From Megamerina dolium (Eukaryota; Arthropoda; Insecta; Diptera; Megamerinidae), in assembly GCA_963854835.1 (NCBI GenBank), contig OY978526.1, positions 38,726,501 through 38,790,500 of the forward strand: a stretch of DNA of 64,000 nucleotides, read 5' to 3'. A program made the translations under genes and the position numbers. Below the pieces are notes generated by a model, which ran no database searches, had not been told where the DNA came from, and worked only from the letters and a program-made list of their open reading frames with translations. Of the stretch, positions 12,720 through 23,889 are shown piece after piece; positions within the stretch are counted from its first letter, which is position 1; every line of letters begins with the position of its first letter.

Positions 12720-13115
12720 AGTATCCCAATGAGATAGCTGACGCCGCGTTTTGCTCAGTGACAGATCGTTTTACTAGAGTTTTTCGCTCTGGCATCCCTC
12801 AACAATTCATGAGGGCAGACACCTTGCCTCCTATAAATACCTGCAGTCTCAGTTCGTTCACAGATGGGTCAAAGACTGAGGAAGCAATTGTTGCAGGTGT
12901 TTTTTGTTCAAACATCAGCGTCGGTCGAGTGGCTTCCACGCTGACTTCTTCAAACAAGTCATTGGCAAAGGTCTAAATGGTGTAGTTATTACTAAGTTTT
13001 TAGATAGTCAAGCTCTAATTATGGCTCTGTGCTCTTGGAGTTTCTCTTCTGGTCTCAAAGCAAAGTGCTTTAATGCAATACATAGTCTGGCCGCCTCAAC
13101 AAAATTACCCTAACC
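12720..13115 (+). mobile_element. LINE fragment: RNase H domain remnant
   Basis: Plus-strand frames at 12758-12976 and 12904-13113 read SSFTDGSKTEEAIVAGVFC, then after a frame break FLDSQALIMALCSWSF. TDGSK...AGV and SDSQAAL are the first and third catalytic blocks of the RNase H domain found in jockey/I/R1-type retrotransposons. Flanking sequence gives no reverse transcriptase. It is a short dead fragment, probably of the same family as the 3' remnant at 45.64-46.04 kb. Confidence 0.7.
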
Positions 13116-15000
13116 TGCTTTTCGCTTCATCGTGGAATTGATGGAAATAAGGATACAGGCGAGATAGCCTAAATAGCTCATTCTGGAACAACATACCCAG
13201 CCAGAAGCAACAACAAACCAAATATGTCTGGCATTAGCGCAGTTTTTAACAAGCCTAATTTAAGACTCCGCACGGACCACTTATCATCAGGTAACATGAA
13301 AGAGAACAATTTTTCGTATTTTTTCGCCACTGCCACTGCGTTATCTTATACTAAAAGAAATGTATTGAGTATCATTTTTTATATTAACGAATTTAGAATA
13401 GACCAAAGCAATAACATTACTATTTTCAGACACCTAGTTTTAAAATCAGAACTTTGATTCATCACATGTATGAAAACAGTAAACTGTGCGCTGTATTTTT
13501 ATATTCACAGGCTGTAAAGTAAAACAAAAATCTTCGGGGGTTTTTTGGCAAAAATATTGATAACAAAAAACTATACTGGTAGTGGTAGTGGTTCAGTGCG
13601 CTTATAAACATTATTTTTAATCAGTATCAAAAGCAGGATAGTATACAAGTATCCTTTGGATCGATTTATGAACACGAATTACGATGGAATTTGGCACATT
13701 TCATATTCTGTTTACGTGTATATGCATGGAACTGGCATTCACAATTTATTTATCATAACTACATACAGTCTTTTCTCATCTGAGCTAGAAATCCAATAAT
13801 TCAATTGGCATTATTATTGTATTTATTATAAATTGCATTCGTCAAAAATGTTTGTACAAATATACACACTAGATGATAATGTGGTGAAATATTTTGTGAA
13901 TAGTTATGCACATATGTACATATAAAAATCATAAAACATGACATAAAAGCGTACGAGTATGCATAATGTGAGTAGTAAAATCGGATATATGAATAAAAGA
14001 TTAGAAGCGTACAACATGCAGAATAAACAAAAAACAAAAATGTGAAAAAAATGTATTCAAGCGAAGCATTTGATGAGTTTTCCATTTTAAATATATTCGA
14101 TTTTTTCTGTTTTTCTTAACTTTCTCTTTTTTTTTTTTTGTAACAAATTTTAGTAAAAATTGTTCTAGCTTAAATAGTATGTATATGTAAACAGTTAAAT
14201 TACTAACAGTTTTAGAAAAAAAAAACAGGTGATTTTTCTTTTTAATACTAATAATAATATCTGGTTCATTGTTAATTTTGTACAATTTCTATTTAGAGAG
14301 AATTGTTCTAGTAAATTGCAATTTTTTAATTTATTTGTCATATAGTACTAAGTATCTTGTTGAATTTCAAATAATTAAAGCATTTAGTTGTTTTGTATTG
14401 TTGTTGTTGTTGTTGTTGTTGTTGTTACTGATGATTAATATAAAATTAATTAAGGTACAATTTGTTGTTGTTGTTATTATTGTGTTTGTAATTTCATTAA
14501 ATAAATAATCTCAATTGATTTTATTAAGCTTTGTCTTAAGAGAAGCGTTCAATTATTTAAAAAGCGAATGAAATATTTCGGTACACACACAGTCTGAATT
14601 GCATAGACCAAATTCAAGATGGATGGTGGCAATAAGACGACCTTGCGACAACTATATAGTACAAGAATAAAGAAGAGAGAGAGAGAGAGGGGAGAAAAAA
14701 CAAAAACAACCATAAAGCCATTGAATAACTAAGGGAAAATTTTTATAGTAAAAAATTGTTCTGTATGATGGGTACCACTTGTGGCATTTTAATACAATTT
14801 TAATAATATTATCTACTAATTTAATTAATCTTTTTTTTTTAATAATCAAGATTTCAATGAGTACATATTACTAAGGTAAAAAAAATAGTTTTTATTTAAT
14901 AATGATTAAATAAATCGAAGGAAAATAAAGTAAATAATTATTAATTGAAAATATTATGTTTAAAATTATAAATTATAAAAAATGAAAGAAAATTGTGTGC

Positions 15001-15658
15001 TTACACACACGCTCTCACTATTATTATAATATTTTGTATTCACTTATGGGAGAGAAATTCGAAAAAGTAACATCTTTATCATATAGGCGAAAATATTTGT
15101 GTAAAACTCCATTTGGATACCGAACGTCATTAGGATATCAAACAAATCCGCGTTATCGTTTTGGACGATGCGAATTGATTTTTTGTTCAACGTATTCACC
15201 AGCTTTGGCTCTCAGCCACTATTATCTGTTTCCAAGTTAGAAAAAAGGTTCCAAGCAAAACTATTTCAGTCAAATAAAGAAGCCATGACCGAATCAAAAA
15301 AGTTAAACAAATAGTACTTTTCTGCAACAACCTTGAACTAAATGTATAACAGTTTTAGGAGAATATATTAAAAAAATAAATATACATTTAAAAGCCTTGA
15401 ATAGAAAAGTATCGGTACATTGAGGCTGAAGTGAACAAACTTTCTGTTTGCCAAAACAAATTATAGCAGAAGATACAAATTTTGGTTATGCTAAAAAATG
15501 CTTTAAGCGTATTTTTCCTATATTCCTTACTCTTTTTCAAAATGTTGAATTTCCAAATTATAGGAAATTTTTAATCTTTTCGAATAAAAATTGTAAAAAG
15601 TATAGAAATTTCATATAAATATCAATAAAGATAAGCTGAGAGTGAGAGCGTGTGTAAA
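15001..15658 (+). mobile_element. Deleted mariner-like element with inverted termini
   Basis: ACACACGCTCTCACT at the left end (from about 15003) recurs as AGTGAGAGCGTGTGT at the right end (to about 15655). Between them a plus-strand frame (14995-15240) reads YSPALALSHYYLFPS, a decayed form of the mariner motif YSPDLAPSDYHLFPSL. The second catalytic Asp of that motif is lost. The ~650 bp size implies a large internal deletion. Boundaries are taken from the inverted repeats. Confidence 0.65.
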
Positions 15659-16424
15659 TTTACCTTCAAATATTACAAAAACTATAAAAATCATCTGCGG
15701 GTTGTTTTTCAATTGATTGATTTGGTGCTATAGCAATTTTTTTTTTTCATTATTTTATTACAATTTTTGTAGAGGTTCATTAAAGCATTATGCAGAATTT
15801 TGGTCATAACAACTGGGCCGAAATATTTATAGAAATTGTCAAACAATTACCCAATATTGATAAATGTATGCTGTTTGCTTTCCTTTAATGGACGAAATGA
15901 AATGACTACTAATTTCATCTAATTTTGCATCTACTCAAAATTACTGAAAATAAAAATTGTTTTACTTAAGAAGCCAATTCAATGTACACAAAAGAAATAT
16001 TTGCATTGCAATGCTGATATGTGTGTGCGTGTGTTAATGAATGGTGTATGGCGATATATTTTGTTAGATTTTCTGTATTGGTTTAATAGTTAAATATAAG
16101 CATTCTATGCTAAGGGTGCAAATATATAGTGCGTTAATTTTTCGGTTTAATTTTATTTGACATTTGTTTGACTTTACACACAAAGAAAAAGAAAATTATG
16201 AGAAAGAAACACCAATAAAAATTATGAAAGCACAAATTATAATATTAAATGATAATGATGATGCTGATTTAATGAATGTAAATTAAAATAAAGATAATTT
16301 CCTCGAAATGGAAATTGTATGTGAAAAAATAATTACAAGTTAATAAGATTTCGAAAATGTTCACAAGTTGAATTTCCGTTATGATTATCATATTTAGTTT
16401 GCTTTCTTTATTTATTTATTTTAC

Positions 16425-16580
16425 CTGTGACGTTGGTGACAGTGCAACAGAGTGTTCAACATTTTTCAAATAATCCTTATCATCGAAAATCTTCTTTTCA
16501 CCGCCACCGGCCTTGTGCTTAACATTATCCAAAGAGCCAACTTTGCTTTGTGCCTTAATATCTAATTTTTGAGTTTGTAT
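16425..16580 (-). CDS. tau: tau exon: fifth tubulin-binding repeat and start of tail
   Basis: A 52-codon phase-0 exon beginning IQTQKLDIKAQSKVGSLDNV and continuing through KHKAGGGEKKIFDDKDYL to VEHSVALSPTSQ. KVGSLDN...GGGEKK is the canonical tau/MAP2/MAP4 microtubule-binding repeat; the following FDDKDYLKN...SP segment corresponds to the post-repeat flank in other taus. The acceptor (TTTCAG at 16581-16586) and donor (GTAAAA at 16419-16424) are clear. One oddity: the usual PGGG of the repeat is AGGG here. The flanking intron is small on neither side; the next upstream exon lies 4 kb away. Confidence 0.93.
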
Positions 16581-17112
16581 CTGAAATGTAGTTAGCACCG
16601 AATATTTTCTTTGTTTTGTTTGATTTTTCTATATATTTTATACAAAACTCTTTGTTCTTATATATACATATATTTGTATGGAAAAATAATTTTATACAAA
16701 TTTTGACTTCTAGACAGAAACAAAAATCCATTAAAGTGTTATTAGTAGAAATTGTAGACAAAAATGTAACAAATAAACAATAAATTTCCATTTAATATAG
16801 AATTTAGTCAAATTTATTACTAGAATTTATTGAATTAGAAAGAATTTTTGCCATAATTTAGAGAACAAATTTCATGGATTATAAAAAAAAAACAAAAAGT
16901 CATATACTTGTAAAAGAGAGAATTAACAAAAAAAGCTAATTTAAAAGTTAACTTTATTCATGGACAACACATTCAGGGTGCTTTAAAATCATAAAGACAT
17001 TTTGATAACGGTGACTGGGAAAAATTGAAATTATAAATTTCACTACAAACGTCATATTAAAAAAAAATAAATATTATGTATGTATGGTATTATGACTTTA
17101 CAAACTACTTAC

Positions 17113-17130
17113 ATCCTTGGCGGTGTTTTC
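17113..17130 (-). other. Candidate 18-nt tau micro-exon
   Basis: On the minus strand, 18 nt lie between TTTTAAAG and a perfect donor GTAAGTAG. They read E-N-T-A-K-D in phase 0, with no stop, and could therefore be inserted between repeats 4 and 5 without disturbing the frame. The strong donor in an otherwise non-coding intron is the only direct evidence; the acceptor is weak. Transcript data would decide. Confidence 0.3.
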
Positions 17131-17667
17131 CTTTAAAATTTTATGAAAATTTCAATTAAATTGTTTGATTTGGGTGATAAATTGTTTTTTGTTTTTATTT
17201 GTATGTGTATAATGTGATGTTCAATAAACAATTGCCATAATTATTTTTGTGATTTTCGGTAACATAAAATGTTAATGCGCATTTTATAGAAAAAGAGAAA
17301 AGAAATAAATGGTAGAACATAAATCAAATTCGATTACCAAAATTTTCTAATAAATGCTCAAAATAGTACGTTGCATTATAAGTTAAAAAAAAAAATGTAG
17401 AAGATAATAAAGAGTGTTTTCTGTCTCTCTTCAACAGGCAGAGGTTATATCGATGGTACTTCTAAGCCATTCAGTATAGTTAAATGAAACATCAGATATC
17501 GGATATATGAAATTTCCATCATGAATTTTTTTTAAATTATCAATGTCTTTTGAAACATTTATTTTAATAGCATTTAATTAAATATCGAATGAATAATTTA
17601 AAATCTGTTGAAAAAGCATTACAATTGGAAAATATTTTGTTTAAAATGGGGTTCAAATCATATTCTT

Positions 17668-18869
17668 TACTACTAACAGGCTATTCGATTTTTTCCATAT
17701 GATTTATATAACCTTCAAACGACATGTGTATAAAATTGACAACAATCTGACAATTGGTTCGTGCGTTATACCATATTGTGTGAAGCAAATTTTGTTGTTA
17801 AAAAAAAATGAATAAAAGTGAATTTCGTGTTTTGATAAAGCATTGCTTTTTGATAAACATTATCCGGATTCTGCTCCATCGAGACAAATGCTAGAAAAGT
17901 GGATTGCTGAATTTAAATGTGTTCGTACCAGCTTAAACGATGCAGAACGCAGTGGACGCCCAAATGAGGCTGATATTCCAGAAATCATAAAAAAAAAATT
18001 AACAAATTGGTTATGAACAATCGCAAATTGAAGGTGCCCCAGCTAGCTGACATTGTAAAGGTATCAGATGGTAGTGTTTTTACCATTTTATACGAACATT
18101 TGGCTATGCGAAGTCTTTGTGCAAAGTAAGTGCTGCGTAGGCTCACAGTCGACCAAAAACAACAACGTATCGATCTTCAACGGAGTGTTTGGCGCTGTTA
18201 AACCGCAATAATACCAAATTCTATCGTCCATAGGTGACAATGGATGAAACATGGCTTCATCATAATCCAATAGACAGTCAGCTGAGTGAACAGCAGTCAA
18301 CCAATAGAATCCAAAGCGAGCAAAGATGCAAACGTCGGCCGGTAAGGTGATGGTGTCTGTTTTTTGGGATGCGAACGGAATAATATTCATCGGCTATATC
18401 CAAAAAAAAACACCATCAACATCAACTATTACTGTGAACTTTTGGACCGATTGCAGGCTGAAGTCGCAAAGAAACGGTCATATTTGCAAAAGAAAAAAGT
18501 ATTGTTTCACCAAGCCAATCCACCGTGTCACAAATCGATGAAAACGATGGAAAAATTGAATGAATTGAGCTTCGAATTGCTTCCCCACCCACCGTATTCT
18601 CCAGATTTAGCACCCAGCGACTTTTTCCTGTTTTCAGATCTCAAGATAATGCCTTCTGGAAAGAAATTTAAGTCCGATAATGCAGTAATCGTTGAAACTG
18701 AGGCCTACTCTGACGAAAAAGAGAAATCGTTCTATGAAAGTGATATCGAAAAGTTGGAAAATCGCTATACTCGTTTTATTCACTATACTCGTTCGATTAA
18801 ACCGAGTTTTGTCAAAATTTTGTTTTTTCATACTTTTCCTACGGACTTATTGAATGGCCTATTATAGTA
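17668..18869 (+). mobile_element. mariner transposon, transposase broken by frameshifts
   Basis: Imperfect inverted ends (TTACTACTAACAGGCTATTC at the left; the right end reads CTATAATAGGCCATTC on the minus strand), TA at both ends, and a length of about 1.2 kb fit mariner. Plus-strand coding blocks include MNKSEFRVLIKHCF near 17808, DAERSGRPNEADIPEIIKK, VTMDETWLHHNPIDSQ near 18238, then a frame at 18364-18867 with FHQANPPCHKS, LLPHPPYSPDLAPSDFFLFS and KSFYESDIEKLENRY. The motif order is that of an irritans-type (SETMAR-like) transposase. Several frameshifts and stops separate the blocks, and the second catalytic Asp region has become HQANPPCHKS, so it is inactive. Confidence 0.88.
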
Positions 18870-19875
18870 AGTGTCATAAGAAATCTGTGTATTAAAATGT
18901 GAGTAAGATTTCATCGTATTAAAATTCCGTAGCTATTATGAAGCTTTGGAAAACGTCTGCACGTACTCAGCGAGAAGATTTGAAATTGTAGATAATACAA
19001 ATTTTTTAAGAGTTAAAACCGGAAGTTTCTATGAAAATTAAACACCCTTCAGTATTACATATTATATGTATATAGACATACTTTGAATTATATCGTATAT
19101 TATACAGACATAATTGTATATTTAATTATTATTATTATAAATAATATCGGTCAATGACAATTAATAATTTTAATTTTATAATTCAACTTTTGCATTTATG
19201 TGAATGTCTAATTTCTAAATACATATGTAAGAATATGATAAATCATATCAAAACTACTTCTTGATTTTGTCATTACAGATAAACGGACAAATACTACCGA
19301 AATACATTGAATGCTTTTATAATAACTTGTAATGATGTTAAACATATTTCTTAATGCTTTGAATAAGTACTTGTATTGTAGAAATTCGAAAAATAATTCA
19401 TTAAAATGAATGCGCCATTAGGTTGCATTTTTATTGCATATAGGCAATAGTTCTACTTCCTCATTTTGATATTAAATAAAAAACCTCAATTTAAAATATT
19501 TCTAATTTTGTATGCTGTTTAATGAGGTACCAATAAATTTGCATTTTATCATGCCCTAAAAATAAACTCAAAATTCATTCATAAATGAAATTATCATCAT
19601 CATGCAACATACTATGTAGTTATACTGGTACATTATGTTTATGAAAAAAAAAATATTTTTTTTTATGCATACTACAACACTTACAAGAGCATGCTAGGTA
19701 TATCATTCCAAACATAAGTCGAATAATAATAATAATAGCATCAGTTTTAAATTTCTACATTCTCATTCTTTAAAAAAAAGAAAAAAGACAAAACTTCCAC
19801 ACAGGCTCATAGAATTGAATTTTAACATAATTTTCCCTTCCATTCGGTCATTTCGCACAATATTTATGGCCAAAG

Positions 19876-20052
19876 TTAAAACAGTGGGAAAAAAGGGAAT
19901 GCGGACTCAATTCCTTGCAAATATTTAACCATATAAAAGGCAATGTTCAGCGCACTAAACAAACTTAAAACAGTGGGAAAAAAGGAAATGCGGATTCAAT
20001 TCTCTGCAAATATTTAACCATATAAAAGGCAATGTTCAGCGCACTAAACAAA
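19876..20052. repeat. 89-bp direct tandem duplication
   Basis: Two adjacent units, starting at about 19876 and 19965, share ttaaaacagtgggaaaaaag through ggcaatgttcagcgcactaa with only a few substitutions. The high identity means a fairly recent duplication in the intron. Each unit contains accatataaaaggcaatg, which includes a TATA-box-like string; no associated gene is visible. Confidence 0.85.
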
Positions 20053-20583
20053 TCAACATTCGATAACCTTGAAAAGCTATCTAAAACAAATGTGAATTAA
20101 TAAATAATTTAAACCAAACGATATGGTTGTAAGTCGTTTAGACGCACAACAGACCAAAATTAAATTCACATATGAACGACATTTTTGAAAAAAATAAAAT
20201 AAAAATTGATAATTTTGTCAAATTTCGCTCAGTTTCGAAATTTCGTAAATAAATATTCTAATAAACAAAGTAACAAATCTTGGGGTTTTTGGAATCACTT
20301 CTAACTAAAAATATGTATTTTATCTATAATTTCAAAAATAATCATAAATTATCGAACTCTCTAATCATTATATTTCATATTCATTCATGAAATATGGAAA
20401 TATTTGATTTTCATGGAATTTTCGAAAGGGCAAAATCAACATGAGCCTGTGTAAGTCAAAGAAAATAAATATGAATTTTATTCGTAGAGAAACAGGTGGA
20501 AATAATAATTCTGTCCTCTATTGGAATGGAAAAAACGGAGCTGTATTTGATGTGGAGATTGATATAGAAATTGTGCATCTTAC

Positions 20584-20769
20584 CTTAATATCACCACCGC
20601 CTGGTACATGTTTCACATTATCCTTGGAGCCAACTTTTGGTTTTGCTTTATCCTTGAATTCCGTTTTAATCGTTTCAATTTTCTTATCACCACCACCTGG
20701 TTTATGATGTGCATTCTCCAGTGAGCCAATCTTTGATTTGGCATTCCATTGTAATTTTGTTGAAATTAT
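20584..20769 (-). CDS. tau: tau exon: third and fourth tubulin-binding repeats
   Basis: A 62-codon phase-0 exon. It reads [20 protein letters not shown] then [20 protein letters not shown] (repeat 3), and [20 protein letters not shown] then K (repeat 4). Both carry the K(I/V)GS...PGGG signature. The donor GTAAGA at 20578-20583 is good. The acceptor (CCTAG at 20770-20774) has a weak pyrimidine tract, so the 5' edge is slightly less certain, but the frame joins correctly to the preceding exon ending GGEKK. Confidence 0.92.
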
Positions 20770-21331
20770 CTAGGTACATGTAATGCGTACGAGTACATCG
20801 ACCGAGGTAGTACATATGTACAAGCCATTCGGTTAGGTGTATATTGGAATTAAATTGAATTATTACAAATTATTATGTTCTATATAAATAAAATACCTAA
20901 TGAAAATGTATGTAACTGAGAGATTGCATCTGCATAAATATGACCATGTATTGTACAATGTCGTCTCCGACATGTATTTAAATTGTTTGAAAAAAATTTT
21001 GTTTTGTTTTATGTACTTCAGATCAGTGAGATACTTGTGAACTCAACTGAACCGTGAAATTGAAATTTCATTCTTTAGGATAGTAACAAATTTATATATA
21101 AATATTTATACGATAAATTGCCAATCAATATACTTGCATATATATTCGATTACGTTTTGTATGCATATATTACGAATACAGTGTGAGTGAGTGCATTTTG
21201 GAATTTTGCAAAAAGAATAAAAATTACATATTTAACCAAATGCATATAATTGAAAAGTGTGTATCTCAATCTACTCTAAATCTTCATGTTGCTACATTTT
21301 CTTTACAGTACATATTACTATGTTTGCTTAC

Positions 21332-21534
21332 CTTCTTCTCACCACCTCTTGGTGTGTATTTCTCATTTTTCGCTTCAATTCGTGGCGCTGCCTTAATCTC
21401 GATTTTCTTTGTTTCAATTTTAACATGACCACCGCCAGGCTTGTAAGTGGCATTATCAAGAGATCCAATTTTCGAACGAACCGCCTTCAGATTGGGCGAA
21501 GGTGCATGTCCAACTTGAATTTTATTCATTGGTA
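21332..21534 (-). CDS. tau: tau exon: first and second tubulin-binding repeats
   Basis: The exon starts with two bases completing a Val codon and reads PMNKIQVGHAPSPNLKAV, then RSKIGSLDNATYKPGGGHVK (repeat 1) and a divergent second repeat APRIEAKNEKYTPRGGEKK in which KVGS is lost and PGGG is PRGG. It ends in phase 0 at a GTAAGC donor (21326-21331). The intron separating it from the previous exon is only 62 nt. The block order agrees with the Drosophila protein as I know it. Confidence 0.95.
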
Positions 21535-21596
21535 CTGTACGCAACGAACAATTAGATTTAAGAAGTAATCCATTTTGTGTTGTTGTTTCTGCTTAC

Positions 21597-21783
21597 CTTT
21601 TTTCGGTGGTTCCGGTTCGGGAGTCTTCAATAGGAGACGATTTCTTGAAGCGCTACGCGATTTATTTGATTTATTGGATGGTGTTGCACTTGGTGGTCGT
21701 GAAGCAGCCGATTTATCGGGTTTCGACGATGTTGATGTTGGGGTCTTTACTGGTGATGTTGGTGAACCAGGACCGTTCCGTTC
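21597..21783 (-). CDS. tau: tau exon: Pro/Ser/Thr-rich basic region
   Basis: The exon is 187 nt, beginning in phase 0 with ERNGPGSPTSPVKTPTSTSS, then KPDKSAASRPPSATPSNKSN, and ending KTPEPEPPKK plus one base. It is the proline-rich, basic projection-to-repeat linker, which helps microtubule binding and carries many S/T-P sites of the kind phosphorylated by proline-directed kinases (SPTSP, KTPTS, KTPEP). Acceptor CTTAG and donor GTAAGC are clear. Confidence 0.94.
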
Positions 21784-23350
21784 CTAAGTGAATAGAAGAA
21801 TGGAACGGAAATTGTAAAAACTTGTGATTTTATACTAAGCATGTCAATAACTCAATAACCACTCAAAACAGAAGCAAAAGTAAATTTTTCGCTCTCAAAT
21901 TAACTTTGTGGTTATTGCTATTTGCCACTATATACTCATATTTAGACCGATTTTTGGGTAAAAATAAATTACAATTACAATTGAAATTTTTGTATCGGTT
22001 GTCACCAGTAAATGCATGGTCGTTTTAGTTTGAACTTTTAATGCAATTTGATTTGATACATTTCTATTAGTCGTGCTTTTAATCGGGCAAGATGTCTTGT
22101 TGGCTGGCTGTTGACTTGATGTTGTGATATTGTACATCACTGTTATTACCGAATTGACGACTACAACTGAAAAGGACGATTATTACATATTTGGCGAATA
22201 TGTAGAAAATCAGCATGAACAAATAAGACACGATATTTTTACTCCACATAGTATTGTTTTATCGATTGTGTGCTTTGCTCGATTTGTGTTTGTGTTGTTA
22301 TTATTATTATTTCTGCTTCAGTTTTCCTTTTTTGGGGGGTATTTATTTTTAGTGTTTTTCTTGTGTTTGTAATTTTCGTTGAGCACACCAAAACATAAAT
22401 ACTTCTTGCACAAATCGCATTCTCATGGATACATTTATTATTATCTACTATGTGGTAGCATTGCTATTTATTACTCGTTGATTTACTCATACTGATATGA
22501 ACTTATTTGTGTTTTTTTTTTTACTTCTTTACTTTTGACATTGTTTGTCGTTAGAACGGTAGGAACAAAATTGCTGTTGCTGTTGCAAAGTTTTTGACTT
22601 TATTGTTGCTGATTCCTATTAACATTATTGCTATTGACAAGGTAAATTAGTCTCATGAGCGCACATATTTACATACAAACAGAAGTAGGTACAAATAATA
22701 CACATCAAATATGTGGTGTATTTGCATTGTAATACAAGTATATGCTGCGATGATAGATAATACACACACATACACAATCTCTGATTTACTTACTGATATG
22801 ATGACCTCACAATATAAGTAACTAAATAATTTGTATTATTTGTATTATTTAATAAAGAGTGATCTCACATCGATCAACTACAGCAGCTAATTGGTAACTA
22901 ATTGTTCAAAGTTTTACTACATTTTACTAGGTCTTGTTTGTCTTCATCCAAATTTGTGCACAATCGTCTGATGTGCAATAAGCGTGGCAACAGAATTCAC
23001 TCGATTTTCTTCTGTTGAATATGTAAATTCATGTATGTACATATGTACGTAACATATGTAGGTCGACGCGTGTAGTATAGCTTTTGCAATAAATTGTGAT
23101 ACATAAATTCTATTTCATTTTTTTTTCTTTTGATTAATTTTCAATACTTCCGCAATAGTTTGTGTTTTATACAAAATATGATTCCATTTAAAGATTTTTA
23201 CGATTTGGAAAAAAACGAGAGTAAAAATGCTCCAAAATGTCAACGCAAAAAAGAAACAACAACACGCTAAACATTAATTAAAACAAATATAAATTATTTC
23301 CTGTATGAAATTGTGTTTTACCGTCTTGAAAATAAGCTTTCTTAATATTG

Positions 23351-23416
23351 ATGTACATATACAGGGTATACTAATACGCTTTAATGTACATATACAGGGT
23401 ATACTAATACGCTTTA
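23351..23416. repeat. 33-bp tandem duplication
   Basis: The unit atgtacatatacagggtata ctaatacgctttaa occurs twice head to tail from 23351, with no mismatch seen. It contains the string cagggtata, which also occurs at the ends of the dispersed repeat at 38.5 and 59.2 kb; any relation is speculative. Confidence 0.75.
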
Positions 23417-23889
23417 ATGTATTAGAACATTCACTTTTAATTTACGAACAGAACGATTCTTACTTGCGAACAATTAGAAATTCAACTCAATACCATTATA
23501 TTTTCGTGCTCAAAGTTTGAACACATACATTAGAAAACAAATTTTTGTATGAGAAGTAGATGTGGTTTTAAGTCGATTAGGACAACTTTCAAAGTTCCCC
23601 ATACATTGAAATATATAATGTATTATGTTATATTGAATCAATTTGGTTCCTTTATATTTTCATGCGCAAAATGTGGAAACATATCCGGCTAGACAGACTT
23701 CTATATCAACTCTAATCGTGATTTTGAAAAAAGTGTATATACTTTTTCATATCAGTCATCTCTCTTTATGAGTATTACAAGCGTAAATCATTATTATTTC
23801 GTTTTCGGTCATTAGTAGTAAAAAAATTAAGAAGTATTTTCTTACAATATCGACACAACTCAAAAAAGCGTTTAAAATAAATAAACACC

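Larger units (their letters stand above)
11261..16424 (-). other. tau intron with repeats
   Basis: A 5.2 kb intron, AT-rich. It contains a CA run near 11708, a TTG run at about 14397-14426, an RNase H LINE fragment (12.7-13.1 kb) and a deleted inverted-repeat transposon (15.0-15.66 kb), both listed separately. The small open frames at 13801-14849 are low-complexity and have no recognisable product. Confidence 0.6.
16581..20583 (-). other. tau intron with a mariner insertion
   Basis: AT-rich intron of 4.0 kb between the repeat-5 and repeat-3/4 exons. It contains the candidate micro-exon, a mariner copy and an 89-bp tandem duplication (each listed separately). Nothing else was recognised. Confidence 0.6.

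Noticed and set aside
20441..20707. 88-codon plus-strand frame
   Set aside because: Antisense to the repeat-3/4 tau exon for most of its length.
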